Source of the DNA: Zancudomyces culisetae | Lineage: Eukaryota; Kickxellomycota; Harpellomycetes; Harpellales; Legeriomycetaceae | NCBI GenBank assembly: GCA_001969505.1 | Contig: LSSK01000121.1 | Span: 1-46,461, forward strand | Direction of reading: 5' to 3' | DNA length: 46,461 bases | Part shown: piece by piece, positions 19,318 through 28,608 of the stretch | Numbering within the stretch: the first letter of the stretch is position 1 | How the letters are laid out: each line of letters begins with the position of its first letter | Program-made: the position numbers and the translations under genes | The notes under the pieces: generated by a model | The model's input: only the letters and a program-made list of their open reading frames with translations | The model's database searches: none | Told to the model about the DNA's origin: nothing

Positions 19318-22300
19318 TTACCAATACAAATAATCAACAGTGTAATTATCGGGTTTAGCAAACAAGTTAAATTGAGTTGGTAATGTCAAATCACCAGAAA
19401 GAGCAGTGATTGAGGTTGATTGCTCGTTAGTCTGGATACCATCAGTGCGAACGACACTGCTGTTAGCATTAGTGGCATGTGGATAAGAAAAGTGGTAGTC
19501 GTAGTTTAGTTTATAAGGAATTAAGGCAGGAAGAATCTCATTCGCATACACTTTGTTAAACAGATAGTCTGAATAAGTAATTGTGGTCTGCAGGTTCTTG
19601 ATGGCATTCATAAAATGTTTGCTGTTATTATCATTCTCCTTCTTGCTCTTTTTCTCATTTTCGCTTGCATCTACATTTAAATTACCACTTTCATCCTCAA
19701 TACTCTTGCCAGCACTGGTGCTGGTGGCTGTGGTGGTGGTGGTGGTTGAAGTGGTAGCAGCAGTAATAGAAAATATTGGGGAGTAGACTCTAAAAGTATC
19801 CAAAATACAATTCAGCCAAAGAACTATTCCATCAAAGTTGTCAATTCCACATTTAATAGAGCTGGCGTTGAAAGCAGAAAGGGCTTTAGATGTGTTGTTA
19901 TTTTGGTGGGAGTGGATAAATCTAAAGTTGATATTATCTGATAGCAGCTTTGGAATGTTAAGATTTTCGATATTTTCATAAAGCAGAATATTGAGAGTGT
20001 TCAACAAAAGAATGTAAACGCCCGTAGAAACGTTTTGGTGAAGCGATGACGTGGCTAGATGTATCAACTTGGTCAACTTGACAGGGTCGATAAATAAATT
20101 TGCAGAGAATGGCCTGCCAGTGGTGAGTTTAAAGGCGGTCAGTTTAAAGATTTTGAATATTTGTGATGAAAATAGATTTTTCAGACTGTTGATATTCTTG
20201 ATTTTATTCTTGGTTTTACGTTTATTTTTGGTTTTATTTTTGAGCTTGGATTTTCTTGCACCCCTTTCATTGCTAGAATCATCATCAATGTCGAGATTAA
20301 GAACTTTGCGCAGCCTAAAACCTGGCAACTGGCCAAATGCAACTCCATCTTCTTCCGAAAGCGCTGTTGTTATCGAGTCTAAACCATTGAAAATTGTTTG
20401 GATCTTGTTGTTCCCATTTACTATTTTGAGAGCCAGTTTGCTTATCAACAAATCTACCATTTCTTGCTCGCTAATGTGGATTGTGTACCCTTCTTGTTCC
20501 AAACACAAAACTATCAGATCGGCAATTTTTTCGTTTGTTTTTCCGTCTGTAGTAAACAATTTTTGCGTTAAAACACCCAAAAGCCTGGGTGAATCAGCAC
20601 AGGTGCTACCAGATCCAAAATATTCTGAATAAAGATAACCTAATATCAGTTTGTTTTCAACGATTGCCCTAATGGCGTTTATGGAAAAGTCGTATACTGG
20701 CCCACTAGCAGATTCGCTGTTGATGATATATTTGATACTTTCTTCGTATAGTCTAGCAACTACCTGTTTTGCAGCGGCAGTAATGCCTGTGTTATCTTGA
20801 GCAACCACCAAGCTATCATCATTGAGGTACTGCATAACTCTATCCTTAATGTTGTCCTTTTGTTTTTTATCTGCTTTTGCCTTGGGCGTTTTTTCAGAGC
20901 TTTCTGAATACATTGTGTCTATTAGCCTGCAAATTACAAGTGCTTGTTGTTGTTGCTGGACCTTTTCCTTATCACCCACCAACGAAGGAACCTTTGTTTT
21001 GTCAAACACAAATTCTTTTGCCATTCCGCTGGTGTCTTCGCTATTGTTATTGCTATACCTGTTTGTATTCAAAATCTTTGCTTTTAGCAGCTCTGATAAT
21101 GTGGGTCGTGGTACTTGAACACTGAAACTGTAGATCCTTGATTCCATTTGATCCTTTTCGTTTTCTGTATTTACAACTATACATAGCTCAAACATATCGC
21201 TGCTTCTCCCGACTACTTCTACCTGGTAGCTGCATCCTGCCATGTTTTTTTCATCGTCACTCACTTTGGTACCCTTCAAATCGCCAATTGTAATATTCTC
21301 CTCCGCTAGCATTACCTTGTTGCCAATGTCCCACATAGTTAGCACATGTTCTCCGGTTTTACCCTCTTTTACTCTATATCCAAGTAATGTAACTACATTT
21401 TCTCTCAACTCGATGATTTTAACACTCTGCTGGTTCTTTTCTTCTAGCTTGCTAACAAAATATCCCTGGAACTTGACTTTGTTACTTTCTTTGGTGTTTA
21501 TACTCAACTCTTCCTTTTCCACCTCCACTCCATACTTTGTCTTGATTTTTCGCTGCTTCCTCTCCATCAAATACTCCTTATACCTCCCAAACCTGTCCAC
21601 CATCATGACTTTGTTTGTTCCTACTTCAACAGTACCTCGTTCTATATCTATGCCTTTCATGTCTACACTAAATACCAAGTCCACTTCCTGGTCTTTTGTG
21701 TTTATAAAATAAACAAACATTTTGGTTTTTCTTGACTTTTCGTCCTTACCAAGCACAACTACAAACTTTCCATTTTGTTGTTTAGAAACTTTTTTAACCA
21801 GCTCTTTCAGCAGCTCCGAACCGTCACTTTTGTCCTCCCTTCCAAACTCCATAATCTTAATGTATTTAGTACTCCATTCCTTGTCTGCAAGCTTTCCCCT
21901 TCCAACTATCTTGTATTTGTTTTCAAAGTCTTTATCCATTACCACCACTCCACACTTATCTCCAACAAACATTACATCACCATTTCCTGCATCTTCTATT
22001 GCCTCAACTCGCTCCTTTTCATTGTTACCAAACACCTGATCTTGTTTTATTGTGATTTTCTCATACCCATCCGTTTCCATTCGATCGCTCCTGTCGTCTA
22101 TACGCCATATTTCCTCCAAACCAGCTTCGTTTTTCATTCCTACATAGATATATCCACCTTCCTCTCCACCAGCCTGTTCCCCTTGTTGAACTCTAATGTA
22201 TTTGGCCAGTGTGCGTACTTCCTGCTTCTTATCCTCAACCCTCCATTCTTTGATCACTTGATCTCTATCAACTGATAAAAGTCGTATTACCTCTCCTGGT

Positions 22301-22476
22301 ATAGTTTCAAGCACAGTGGTTTCCTCAATGTCTTCAAGAGCATTTTGAATCTCTTCGTCTTTTCTTGGACCCTGTATACCTCCAATGGTGCTTACTCCAT
22401 ACCCCAAAACTCCACTTTTCACCTTACTCCTTCTTGTCTCTTTTAGTTCTGCCTCTTTTTTTATTTCGAATCCCAT
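19318..22476 (-). CDS. Large protein of uncertain identity, possible Utp8/NOL11-type ribosome-biogenesis factor
   Basis: Single exon, 1,052 residues. The N-terminal half (about 40-480) is strand-rich and has WD-propeller-like pieces (VIRLLSVDRDQVIKEWRVE, EHVLTMWDIGNKVMLAEENI), ending in YSFSVQVPRPTLSELLKAKI. The C-terminal half is helical, with a lysine-rich patch (KSKLKNKTKNKRKTKNKIKN) that could be a nucleolar signal and a Thr-rich tract. It finishes with KPDNYTVDYLYW. A propeller followed by a helical C-terminal domain resembles NOL11/Utp8, components of the early small-subunit processome, but I have no diagnostic motif. The A10T10 block 110 bp upstream resembles a yeast ribosome-biogenesis promoter element (RRPE) and is weak extra support. 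Confidence 0.4.
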   Translation of the reverse strand: MGFEIKKEAELKETRRSKVKSGVLGYGVSTIGGIQGPRKDEEIQNALEDIEETTVLETIPGEVIRLLSVDRDQVIKEWRVEDKKQEVRTLAKYIRVQQGEQAGGEEGGYIYVGMKNEAGLEEIWRIDDRSDRMETDGYEKITIKQDQVFGNNEKERVEAIEDAGNGDVMFVGDKCGVVVMDKDFENKYKIVGRGKLADKEWSTKYIKIMEFGREDKSDGSELLKELVKKVSKQQNGKFVVVLGKDEKSRKTKMFVYFINTKDQEVDLVFSVDMKGIDIERGTVEVGTNKVMMVDRFGRYKEYLMERKQRKIKTKYGVEVEKEELSINTKESNKVKFQGYFVSKLEEKNQQSVKIIELRENVVTLLGYRVKEGKTGEHVLTMWDIGNKVMLAEENITIGDLKGTKVSDDEKNMAGCSYQVEVVGRSSDMFELCIVVNTENEKDQMESRIYSFSVQVPRPTLSELLKAKILNTNRYSNNNSEDTSGMAKEFVFDKTKVPSLVGDKEKVQQQQQALVICRLIDTMYSESSEKTPKAKADKKQKDNIKDRVMQYLNDDSLVVAQDNTGITAAAKQVVARLYEESIKYIINSESASGPVYDFSINAIRAIVENKLILGYLYSEYFGSGSTCADSPRLLGVLTQKLFTTDGKTNEKIADLIVLCLEQEGYTIHISEQEMVDLLISKLALKIVNGNNKIQTIFNGLDSITTALSEEDGVAFGQLPGFRLRKVLNLDIDDDSSNERGARKSKLKNKTKNKRKTKNKIKNINSLKNLFSSQIFKIFKLTAFKLTTGRPFSANLFIDPVKLTKLIHLATSSLHQNVSTGVYILLLNTLNILLYENIENLNIPKLLSDNINFRFIHSHQNNNTSKALSAFNASSIKCGIDNFDGIVLWLNCILDTFRVYSPIFSITAATTSTTTTTTATSTSAGKSIEDESGNLNVDASENEKKSKKENDNNSKHFMNAIKNLQTTITYSDYLFNKVYANEILPALIPYKLNYDYHFSYPHATNANSSVVRTDGIQTNEQSTSITALSGDLTLPTQFNLFAKPDNYTVDYLYW

Positions 22477-22921
22477 TCTCGATCTCTTACATTTATCATT
22501 CCAACTCTTGATTCTGCTCCTATTGCTTCTATATTCTATATACTGTTTCTATAAAAAATAAATTATTGCTCACAAAAAAAAACGAAAAAAAAAATTTTTT
22601 TTTTCTCGATTTCATCAAACTTTTTCAACCATTTGCGGGATTTTTCAAATTTTTTTTCTTCACAGCTCAGATTATTCCTCGTCACGTGGATTGAAACTCG
22701 GAAATGAACACATCCAAAATCAACTAACTTTTACCATCACCCTTTCTCATCCCCTTCCCCACTCCTCCTTCTCACTCCCCCTTCTCACTGTTTCTCTTTA
22801 TTTCTTCCCCTCTACTAAAGAATTCACTCAATGAAGCACAAGCAACTCTAATAATCTTTTTACTTTTTTGACTTTATTTTAGTGATAAAGATTATCAGGA
22901 TAATAATGAATATCTTAAACA
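22477..22921. promoter_or_regulatory. Promoter region with A10T10 block
   Basis: 445 bp upstream of the large minus-strand gene. A10T10 at 22585-22604 and further A/T tracts (22640-22660) lie 110-180 bp before its ATG; a cacgtg E-box at 22683-22688 may bind a bHLH factor. A pyrimidine-rich stretch covers 22735-22810. No coding frame is supported. Confidence 0.4.
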
Positions 22922-23657
22922 TTAACTATTAATAATTTTCATATCTTCTCTCTCAAAGTCGTTATCTTCATCAACTATCATTCTTTCTATATTTGTTTCC
23001 CTTTCCTCTATCTCATCGTTTTCAATAACATCCACATCTTTGTATTCCTCCTCTACCTCCTTGATTTGTTCGTCTATTTTCTTTTGGTTTTCTGCTGTTA
23101 TGATTTTTGGAAGATAAAAAACCTGCGGAGACGTGAGTGTTCTCAAATATCCCGCCTCTTTCAGTTTTTTCCTCTTTTCCTTTATCCGCTGCTTAATAAG
23201 CGTAGCCTTTTGCTTCTCGAGCTTTTCGTTTTTTAAGATCTCCGACCTTTCGAGCAGCTCTCTTCGTTCTTCATATAACTTTTCCCGTAGCTTTTCTTCA
23301 ATCTTTTCTCTATTTATTTGTTTTTCTGTTTTTGTGCTTAAATCCACATTTGCTCTTTTGAGTGTCCCCAATACGCGTTGTAACGCAAATCTCCCTTCGC
23401 GAAACATAGGCACATCTGCACGCGACCGTAAAAGCCTTTGGCTATTTCTGGTTTCCGCTAATTCCTCCTCAATACCCGTCTTTTCTGGCTCATGTTCCAC
23501 AATCTTCTCTGGGGTAAGTGATATCTCTTCATTCCCTTGTACTTCCGCGCTGCTATTTGGTGTTACATTTGCTTTACATACTGCGTTCTATGTTCTATGT
23601 TCTATCTTCTATGTTCTATGTTTTATATCTTATGTTCTAATAGTATACTTACCTCAT
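22922..23657 (-). CDS. Pinin/SDK/memA-domain protein, 5-nt first exon
   Basis: Exon-junction/splicing-associated protein family. Minus-strand exon 1 is only ATGAG (23657-23653), followed by a gtaagtatac donor. Exon 2 runs 23552-22922 after an aaatag acceptor and restores frame as MSSAEVQGNEE, giving 211 residues. No in-frame ATG precedes the conserved region in exon 2, which is the main reason for the tiny first exon. The family signature is MFREGRFALQRVLGTLKRAN (pinin: R-MFG-LLGTL), followed by a long charged helix (REKIEEKLREKLYEERRELL) and LTSPQVFYLPK, matching the pinin 'FYLP' end. The acidic C-terminus lacks the RS domain of animal pinin. It is divergent from HEI10. Confidence 0.72.
23585..23619 (+). 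repeat. TTCTATG heptanucleotide repeat in pinin-like intron 1
   Basis: Five near-perfect tandem copies of TTCTATG, followed by degenerate copies to about 23640, filling most of the 100-nt intron between the 5-nt first exon and exon 2. Confidence 0.9.
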
Positions 23658-24528
23658 TTTCAAATCTCTCCTACTATACAAATACTATAATACTTTTTTT
23701 TTTATCTAGTCTTGATACATGTGGCACAATTGAGGGGAGGGTTGTTACAGTCTCTTCAAAAGCGTTTTTTTTTTGCTACTTTAGAGTTGAGAGGGTTTTA
23801 ATGGTTTTTTCGCCCTTATATGGTTTGTTCAGAAAATCGCAACTTGGTTTATTTATTCTGTCATTTATTAACATTTTTCATCCACAAAAGTTTGTCAAAC
23901 ACTCCATTAAATAAATCAAACTCAAAGCCAAAGCATAAGCATAAGCCAAAAACTTTAAACATATAACACCAAACTCGAGCTTTATCAGTGCCAGTATTTT
24001 TGATTACATTTTAGAAAGCTATATAGATATCATCGCTTTGAAGAATGTTCACTAACACTTAACATGTATAAAAGTATACCACTCCGAATACAATAAACAA
24101 CTGCCATTAGAACCATTTCATTTTTTTCTTGCACAACTCAACACAGCTGATATGCAACACCAACCATAAAACCAACTAGATAGAATTTTACTCGCCTCTC
24201 GCCTCCCCCCCCCCATTCCCTTCCTTCAGTAATTGTGCTCTACAAAAAACATAGTGATCTGTATTCGATAAATGCCATGCATTTATTTTCTTGTCAAAAC
24301 AATAGAGAACAAAAATGGCATATGTTTAAGTATTTGAATAACCATACGCTATTGTTGGTGTTTTTATTTTCATTTTATTTTTTTAGGAATACTAAATGGT
24401 GTTGAGTGCAAATATAATAGCATACATAGGCAACTCAAACTTTAAAATCAGATACCTCAACCTCAAAAGATACATCCAACAACCCCTAATCGAAACCAGT
24501 TCACGATTTAAAATAGAAAAGGTATATT
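23658..24528. promoter_or_regulatory. Divergent region between the pinin-like gene and HEI10
   Basis: 871 bp. Holds a run of ten C at 24205-24214, cataag-type short repeats near 23930 and T-rich stretches. No TATA box is convincing. The last 133 bp contain an upstream reading frame described separately. No other gene is supported. Confidence 0.35.
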
Positions 24529-24560
24529 ATGGCCTTCGGAAGTACACTAAGGTGCAATAA
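24396..24560 (+). other. Upstream ORF overlapping the HEI10 start
   Basis: An ATG at 24396 opens 54 codons ending at TAA 24558-24560, in a different frame from HEI10 and overlapping its first 32 nt. If the mRNA starts upstream of it, scanning ribosomes would meet this ATG first and bypass the HEI10 ATG. The encoded peptide has no recognised motif. Whether it is transcribed is unknown. Confidence 0.35.
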
Positions 24561-26471
24561 TGTTCAATGTAGGAGTACGCTAAATATCGAGGCTAACGAA
24601 GCAGTAGTTACATCATGTTCCCGTAATAAGTTTATACTTGTTTATTTATCATATCTTCACATTTTTTGTTATAATAAAATAAAATAAAATAAATGCGTGT
24701 ATGTATGTTTACTCGTAAAATAGATATATTCTGTAAGGGATGTGCTTCAAAGGCGTTTAACATAGCCCTGGTTTGTCCAGCATGTGAAAGCAGTCTTTCC
24801 GAGAGGTATTTGTTGCTTAATACTATATGTATATGCAGCTAGCATTGTATATCAAACGATTGCAAAAGATTTAGAGCTCAACCAACAATGGTGTATAAAA
24901 TAGTGATAATATTCTTTCAGTGTCATTAAATCCCACCGAGTCGTTTAAATCAGTAAGTTTTATAATCACTTGGTTAAATATAAGATTTCTGGAAATTGAA
25001 GTTGATGTGCAAATTATTAGATGGTTCTAGCAGGGCAAACGCCTGATGTGATAATGGAGGTGTGCTCTAGAGCACTAGCGTTTTGGGTATATCAGATGTC
25101 CCAAGAATTGGCATTTCAGGATATTCTAGTCAAAAAGGCCAATAACAAAACCAAAAAGATTGAAACCAAGGCAGTTTCAATAGTTAAAGATTGGCAGCAA
25201 AAATATAAAAGTAAAATAGAGAACCTGTCTTTTGCCTGTTTAAATGGATTATACTTTTTTCTGTATCACGATTTTCCCATTTTAAACATTTTTATCGCAT
25301 TAACTATGCGGGTATAGTGTCAAAGGAAGCGAATATCCAGGCTAAAAAGGAACTGGAGACCGAGAAAAAACTGAGCTACAACTTAGGCCAACAGCTACAA
25401 GACAAATGCAGAACGATTAAAAAGCTTCAGGTACGTTATCGTGCTATACCTACACCTTGACTACTATATATCGATACTATCGATAATATCAATATTCTTT
25501 TTTAGGTAGAGAAGAATCAAAGTAAAAACAAGCAGATACTCCCGCGCCTGGGAAGCACTGCAACGAAAACACTGAGTAGTGAGGGTAATTCGTTTGGAGC
25601 CGAATATTTTGAAAATTATGCCAGGCAGAATGTGGTGCAAAATGTAAACAGATGGTTTTTGGACATGGAAAAATTTATATACATGGATACATAACCAACA
25701 CAAAAGTTAAACTTTCTTTGCAAATAGAATCCAGTCAACTTTTATCAGACTAGCCAAAGTAAGTCTACTGTTAGAATAGGCCTTGAGTATCCACTTGTAG
25801 GTAAACAAATTACATGTATCAGTAAATATGCATAAATATGATTTGATAGATATTCCAACATTCCCTGTATCAATGCAACACAAACAACAGTTTGGTGTGC
25901 CTCCGATATACCCAGTAGGACACCACGACGGAAAACAAACACCAGGTATGATCTCCATACTATTACCGTACTACTGAATCCTTTTTCTTTTCAGGCTAAC
26001 TCCTATGAATATATTAACGCATGTAGGTCCCATCAATTACAACGCGACCCCTCAACCCAATAATGCCTTTCCTGAGACTCAGAGGAGAACTTATTCTATT
26101 GCACCTCAGTATACATCCAATAATGGTTATTTTTCTAGGAATTCGGTTGTAGCCAGCCCAAGTATTGGGAGGGTGTTTCCCGCTAAATACGCACCTCCTT
26201 CCGATGATCACAATATTCTCAGACGTCCAAAAATGACGCCGAAGAACTCGCAGAGTTTTGGAACTAGCTGGAACAATAAAGGTTTGTATTTTTTTTTCAC
26301 CGTGTTTAGATTATGTATTGCTTTCCTCCTCGAGATAAAAGCCCAGTGTTCTAAACTATACTAATAGCAGGTTACCCGCCGTACACGCCTGCCATTGTAA
26401 ACAATCCAAATTCGGGGTACTTCCAAAGCCCTGTTGGAATTAATTCAAGACCTCTTCATCTTCAACGCTAA
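24529..26471 (+). CDS. HEI10: HEI10/CCNB1IP1-like RING E3 ligase, ten exons
   Basis: Meiotic crossover-promoting SUMO/ubiquitin ligase family. Exons 24529-24622, 24724-24828, 24921-24952, 25021-25210, 25318-25430, 25506-25643, 25728-25758, 25850-25945, 26027-26281 and 26371-26471 join in frame to 384 residues. The RING is residues 9 to about 60: CNNVQC, then TSCSHIFCKGCAS and CPACESSL. Next comes the family hallmark SLNPTESFKS plus MVLAGQTPDVIMEVCSRALAF, which aligns with animal CCNB1IP1 (MVLAGLRPE...SSRALAFW) and Sordaria Hei10. A coiled coil follows (AKKELETEKKLSYNLGQQLQ), then an Asn/Pro/Tyr-rich tail. The exon 2 donor at T|gtatat (24828) is chosen because the better-looking gtattt at 24806 would break frame. 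The exon 9 acceptor is the tag after a gctaac branch site. Confidence 0.88.
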
Positions 26472-26591
26472 TTTTTTCTTTTGATTGAATTTTGGCTAGA
26501 TTTAACCGCTTTATTTCTATTTATTCTACCATTGCCTTGCAATACTCTCTTAATAATTAATAAAATAATCGTCTAGGCTTAAAACAACCGA

Positions 26592-27206
26592 ATGTCGCAG
26601 AAAAGATTAGCGCCTCTTAAACTATTATATTCCTTTCTTTCACCGTGCAATACATTTCTTGGTAAACAATCATTGTGCAACAATACTATCGCTTTAAACC
26701 GCTACTCAAGTGTAAGATATTGGTTTTGTACTTTTGTGGCTATTTATTTTCATTTTACTTTTAAAATTCTATAATTCCGACCATCCCAAAAGTACAAATT
26801 CCTTAAATAGATGAAAAAGAATTCTAAACACAAAAAGAATGACAAAAACTCAACAAAGAGCACTACACTCGATAGCTCTACTAACCAACCTGAACCAGCA
26901 CTCCCAGTTAAATTATTCAACGACCCAAAATACGCAATATTTTCTATTAGAGTAAAACCTGGTGCGAAAATCTCACAAGTCATGAGCATAGATTCGGAGT
27001 ATATCAATATTCAAATTAGTGCACCGCCCAGAGACGGTGAAGCAAACAAGGAGGTGACTGACTATGTTTCAGAGGTCCTGGAAATTCGTAAAGCTGACAT
27101 CCAAATCATTCAGGGCATGAAGGCTAGAGAAAAGAGGCTCAAGGTATTTTTAGATAATAAAGATATTCAATACTACATTGACCTCCTGCAAAAAGCTGCT
27201 AAATGA
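26592..27206 (+). CDS. DUF167/YggU-family protein with mitochondrial-type N-terminus, two exons
   Basis: Exons 26592-26711 and 26811-27206 join in phase 0 to 171 residues. Exon 2 carries the DUF167 (UPF0235, human C15orf40-like) domain: FSIRVKPGAKISQV, NIQISAPPRDGEANKEVTDY and QGMKAREKRLKVF. The function of this conserved family is not established. Exon 1 (MSQKRLAPLKLLYSFLSP...) has basic and hydrophobic residues and no acidic residue, consistent with a matrix-targeting presequence. Exon 2 begins with its own ATG, so initiation there would yield a cytosolic 131-residue form. The donor is gtaaga and the acceptor aaatag. Confidence 0.8.
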
Positions 27207-27641
27207 ACTCAAGCTGCTTTCTCGTATATTTACCCGCCACTTTCCAAGAATGTTTGCTATGTTACTATAACGCATGCCTTTTCATCTCAGCAACTTCAAA
27301 CTAGCAACCAAGACGAATACGGAGCGGGAAATGTGGCTTCATACCCACCTATATCTATATCTATATCTACGTCTATATTTATTTGTATTTATATTTGATG
27401 TAATTGTGTATAACATTCATATTATTTAAAACAAAGGAAAATAAACAAAATGGCAATAAATGCTACTTCTTTTTTCTTATGGTCCTTAAATCTATAAACT
27501 TTTTGTGAGTACCATTCTATATAAATCATACATCCACTTCCCCCCGCTATACAGCTACGGAAGCAACCGCATGACTTTGTGTTTTCATTTTTACTGTGAC
27601 TAGAACATCTGTAACACACTGCGTGATAAGCATTCGCTGTT
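27207..27641. other. 3'-3' intergenic region between DUF167 gene and SDHAF3
   Basis: 435 bp between convergent stops. It holds a (CTATAT)n-like microsatellite at about 27348-27380. A minus-strand frame (27679-27422) crosses the end of SDHAF3 and encodes a Cys-rich peptide (CYRCSSH..SCGCFRSC); I regard it as probably untranslated. No further gene is seen. Confidence 0.4.
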
Positions 27642-28034
27642 CTACTCCGAATTCTTATATACACTTGAAACTGCTTCATTCAACTCCAACAGCTGCTCAG
27701 CTCTATCGTGCGAAATGGTCTGAATAATCTCATCGTCCAGATTTTTGCCTAGCTTCAAGCTTCCTTGATTGGCTGAACCGAGTGTGTCACTTTTGTCGCT
27801 AAATGAGGCCGTTTCGCCATGCTGAGATTGAGTTTCTGCACCGAGTTGCAAATAAAGAGTCTTTAGATATGTGTTCCATTCAGTATTGAAAGCGCTTAGT
27901 TGGTCGGGATTTGTCACTGCCTTGAAAAGTCGGAACTCTTGTTTTACATACATGTCTCCAATCAGCCTGAATTCATTGGGCAGCAATCTATGTGCTCTTA
28001 GAATCTGTCTATAAAGTTTTAGCGGACTGTTCAT
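27642..28034 (-). CDS. SDHAF3: Succinate dehydrogenase assembly factor 3 (ACN9/SDH7), LYR family
   Basis: Single exon, 130 residues. LYR-motif protein of the mitochondrial matrix that helps mature the iron-sulfur subunit of complex II. N-terminal SPLKLYRQILRAHRLLP contains the LYR motif, followed by the family-defining RLIGDMYVKQEFRLFKAVTN and AFNTEWNTYLKTL. The C-terminal 45 residues are an acidic/Ser-rich extension with EQLLELNEAVSSVY. There is no separate presequence, which is usual for LYR proteins. The start is the ATG at 28034. A small unidentified gene ends 72 bp upstream on the same strand. Confidence 0.93.
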   Translation of the reverse strand: MNSPLKLYRQILRAHRLLPNEFRLIGDMYVKQEFRLFKAVTNPDQLSAFNTEWNTYLKTLYLQLGAETQSQHGETASFSDKSDTLGSANQGSLKLGKNLDDEIIQTISHDRAEQLLELNEAVSSVYKNSE

Positions 28035-28106
28035 TGTGTGCTAAGGCTGTGTTATTTTCTACGAATATTGGTGCAACAAGACTGATTCTGTCTTTCTTTT
28101 TTTTTT

Positions 28107-28608
28107 CATATCACTAAGAAATTAGCGTGATAAGAAAATTACATATATTTTTTTATTGTGTGTCCCATTAGCAAATCAAACCAACAAAAAAAAATAAAAG
28201 GAAGCAGAGTCAGCGATTGATTACCATATCTTTTGGAAATGTGACGTTGAATTCCCTGGTAATAATTGGCCCATAAACTGTTCACAAAATGGACCCATTT
28301 AGTCATCTCAGCTTCCTGCCTCACTCGATTCTACGCACAAATATCAGGCAATCGCGATACACCAACATCAAATTTACGCCTTATTTTTGCTATCATTTGA
28401 ACATTTTCCATGTTGGTTGCTTTATCAGGTGTGGATGTACCATTTTTTCTTTCTTTTTAGGATCGACGGAAAGAACACCGATTGCCTGTAAAAAAACGTA
28501 GTCCATATACGTATGTGTTTCTGAGACTCCACTAGAACCGATAGTCAAATCTAGCACTTTAATAAATATTAGACAACATTTTAGATAACTTCTCTCATCT
28601 CCAGCCAT
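28107..28608 (-). CDS. Hypothetical small protein, probably three exons
   Basis: Unidentified. Exon 1 (28608-28441) reads 56 codons from ATG, including SETHTYMDYVFLQAIGVLS, to a gtacat donor. Exon 2 begins at 28330 after gcgtag and joins in phase 0 to give NRVRQEAEMTKWVHFVNSLW and YYQGIQRHISKRY. A gtaatc donor near 28227 can join an exon at 28114-28107 preceded by a ctaatttcttag branch/acceptor, ending the protein with VI. The total is about 92 residues. If the last intron is not used, the frame runs on to a stop at 28139 with a hydrophobic tail encoded by T-rich DNA. The phase-consistent joins and aromatic-rich helical second exon argue for a real gene; no family was recognised and the weak gtacat donor is a concern. 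Confidence 0.4.

Noticed and set aside
20051-20632. Long open frames antisense to the large minus-strand gene, and similar frames antisense to the PPR, STE11 and myosin genes
   Set aside because: They are shadows of the codon bias on the real coding strand and carry no domains.
24396-24524. Upstream ORF before HEI10 as its true first exon
   Set aside because: The ATG at 24529 is already in frame with the RING, and joining the upstream frame would need an intron without a usable acceptor.
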